Shown here: piece by piece, positions 63,439 through 64,000 of the stretch | Position numbering within the stretch: position 1 is the first letter of the stretch | Layout: each line of letters begins with the position of its first letter | Origin: Ferrimonas aestuarii | Lineage (GTDB): Bacteria; Pseudomonadota; Gammaproteobacteria; Enterobacterales; Shewanellaceae | Direction of reading: 5' to 3' | DNA: 64,000 bases | Assembly (NCBI RefSeq): GCF_005116665.1 | Contig: NZ_SWCJ01000002.1 | Location: 186,001-250,000, forward strand | Program-made: the position numbers and the translations under genes | Notes under the pieces: model-generated | The model's database searches: none | What the model was told of the DNA's origin: nothing | What the model saw: the letters and a program-made list of their open reading frames with translations, nothing else

Positions 63439-64000
63439 TTAAGCGGCTTGAGGCTGTGGTTCGGCCTCAGCTTGTAGCGAGCCGTTGGGAGCTTTGATGG
63501 TGCGATACACGTTGTACGCCATCAGCAGCATACCCGCTACGAAGAACACGCCGCCCAAGAAACGAACGAAGTAGAACGGGTAAGAGGCTTCCAGAGATTC
63601 AACGAAGCTGTAGGTCAGGGTGCCGTCGCTGTTAACCGCACGCCACATCAGACCCTGCATTACACCGGAGATCCACATGGATACGATGTAAAGAACGGTA
63701 CCGATGGTCGCCAGCCAGAAGTGAACGTTAACCAGTTTGTTCGAGTACATGCGACCCTGAGCAAACAGGTTAGGGATTAGGTGGTAGATGGAACCAATGG
63801 ATACCATGGCAACCCAACCCAACGCGCCGGAGTGTACGTGACCTACGGTCCAGTCAGTGTAGTGAGACAGTGCGTTTACGGTCTTAATGGACATCATTGG
63901 GCCTTCGAAGGTAGACATACCGTAGAAAGACAGTGATACCACTAGGAAACGAAGTACTGGATCAGTACGCAGCTTATGCCAAGCACCAGACAGGGTCATG
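63439..64000 (-). CDS. ccoN: cbb3 oxidase catalytic subunit CcoN, partial
   Basis: The C-terminal 186-187 residues of the heme-copper subunit; the N-terminal part lies beyond the right edge, so the methionine at 63999 is internal. [30 protein letters not shown] holds the conserved histidines, split here as SHYTDW and GHVHSG, and YHLIPNLF follows. At least three more helices and a polar tail are visible. It reduces oxygen to water at low oxygen levels. Confidence 0.95.
   Translation of the reverse strand, partial: MTLSGAWHKLRTDPVLRFLVVSLSFYGMSTFEGPMMSIKTVNALSHYTDWTVGHVHSGALGWVAMVSIGSIYHLIPNLFAQGRMYSNKLVNVHFWLATIGTVLYIVSMWISGVMQGLMWRAVNSDGTLTYSFVESLEASYPFYFVRFLGGVFFVAGMLLMAYNVYRTIKAPNGSLQAEAEPQPQAA

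Overview
The window looks like the chromosome of a marine, facultatively anaerobic gammaproteobacterium close to Shewanella or Ferrimonas. The reasons are an extracellular DMSO-respiration cluster of the Shewanella type, an EtrA/FNR regulator next to a cbb3 oxidase cluster, a Lap/Bpf-type adhesin system, and thrS-infC-rpmI-rplT in the usual gammaproteobacterial order. This placement rests on gene content only; no database search was run.

Layout. Positions 1-6400 (minus strand) hold dmsE-dmsF-dmsA-dmsB-dmsG: a decaheme cytochrome, an outer-membrane barrel, a Tat-exported lipoprotein molybdoenzyme, its FeS subunit and a chaperone cut by the window edge. Positions 6600-13500 carry mixed genes: a small membrane protein, a lipoprotein and secreted-hydrolase pair, an AraC regulator with a LysE-type exporter, two small cytosolic proteins, a SWIM protein and a WYL regulator. 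Positions 13550-20200 (minus) carry pxpBCA (5-oxoproline hydrolysis), helD and ovoA (ovothiol synthesis).

Positions 20358-46288 are the most distinctive part. A 5040-residue repeat adhesin on the plus strand faces a minus-strand operon encoding its likely export and release machinery: HlyD-type adaptor, TolC-type channel, OmpA-like lipoprotein, LapG-type cysteine protease, LapD-type degenerate c-di-GMP receptor and LapB-type ABC transporter. A 5'-nucleotidase-like lipoprotein lies between adhesin and operon. The adhesin's N-terminus resembles a LapA retention module, but the LapG-cleavable di-alanine motif is not where it is expected. I saw no glycine-rich RTX nonapeptides, and two adjacent repeat pairs are nearly identical at DNA level.

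Positions 46473-54871 hold a DUF3149-like micro-protein, an orphan type IV pilin, two tRNA-Val(GAC) genes, a MATE pump divergent from riboflavin synthase, a CPXCG protein, and thrS-infC-rpmI-rplT, where infC appears to begin with AUA. A lysine-rich small protein and a NIF3 family protein follow. Positions 54919-64000 (minus) hold ccoN(partial)-O-Q-P, ccoH-I-S, a TauE/SafE-like membrane protein, fnr/etrA, uspE and ttcA, a module for microaerobic respiration and oxygen sensing.

Together the window links electron export to DMSO under anoxia, high-affinity oxygen respiration with its FNR sensor, and c-di-GMP-controlled surface attachment.
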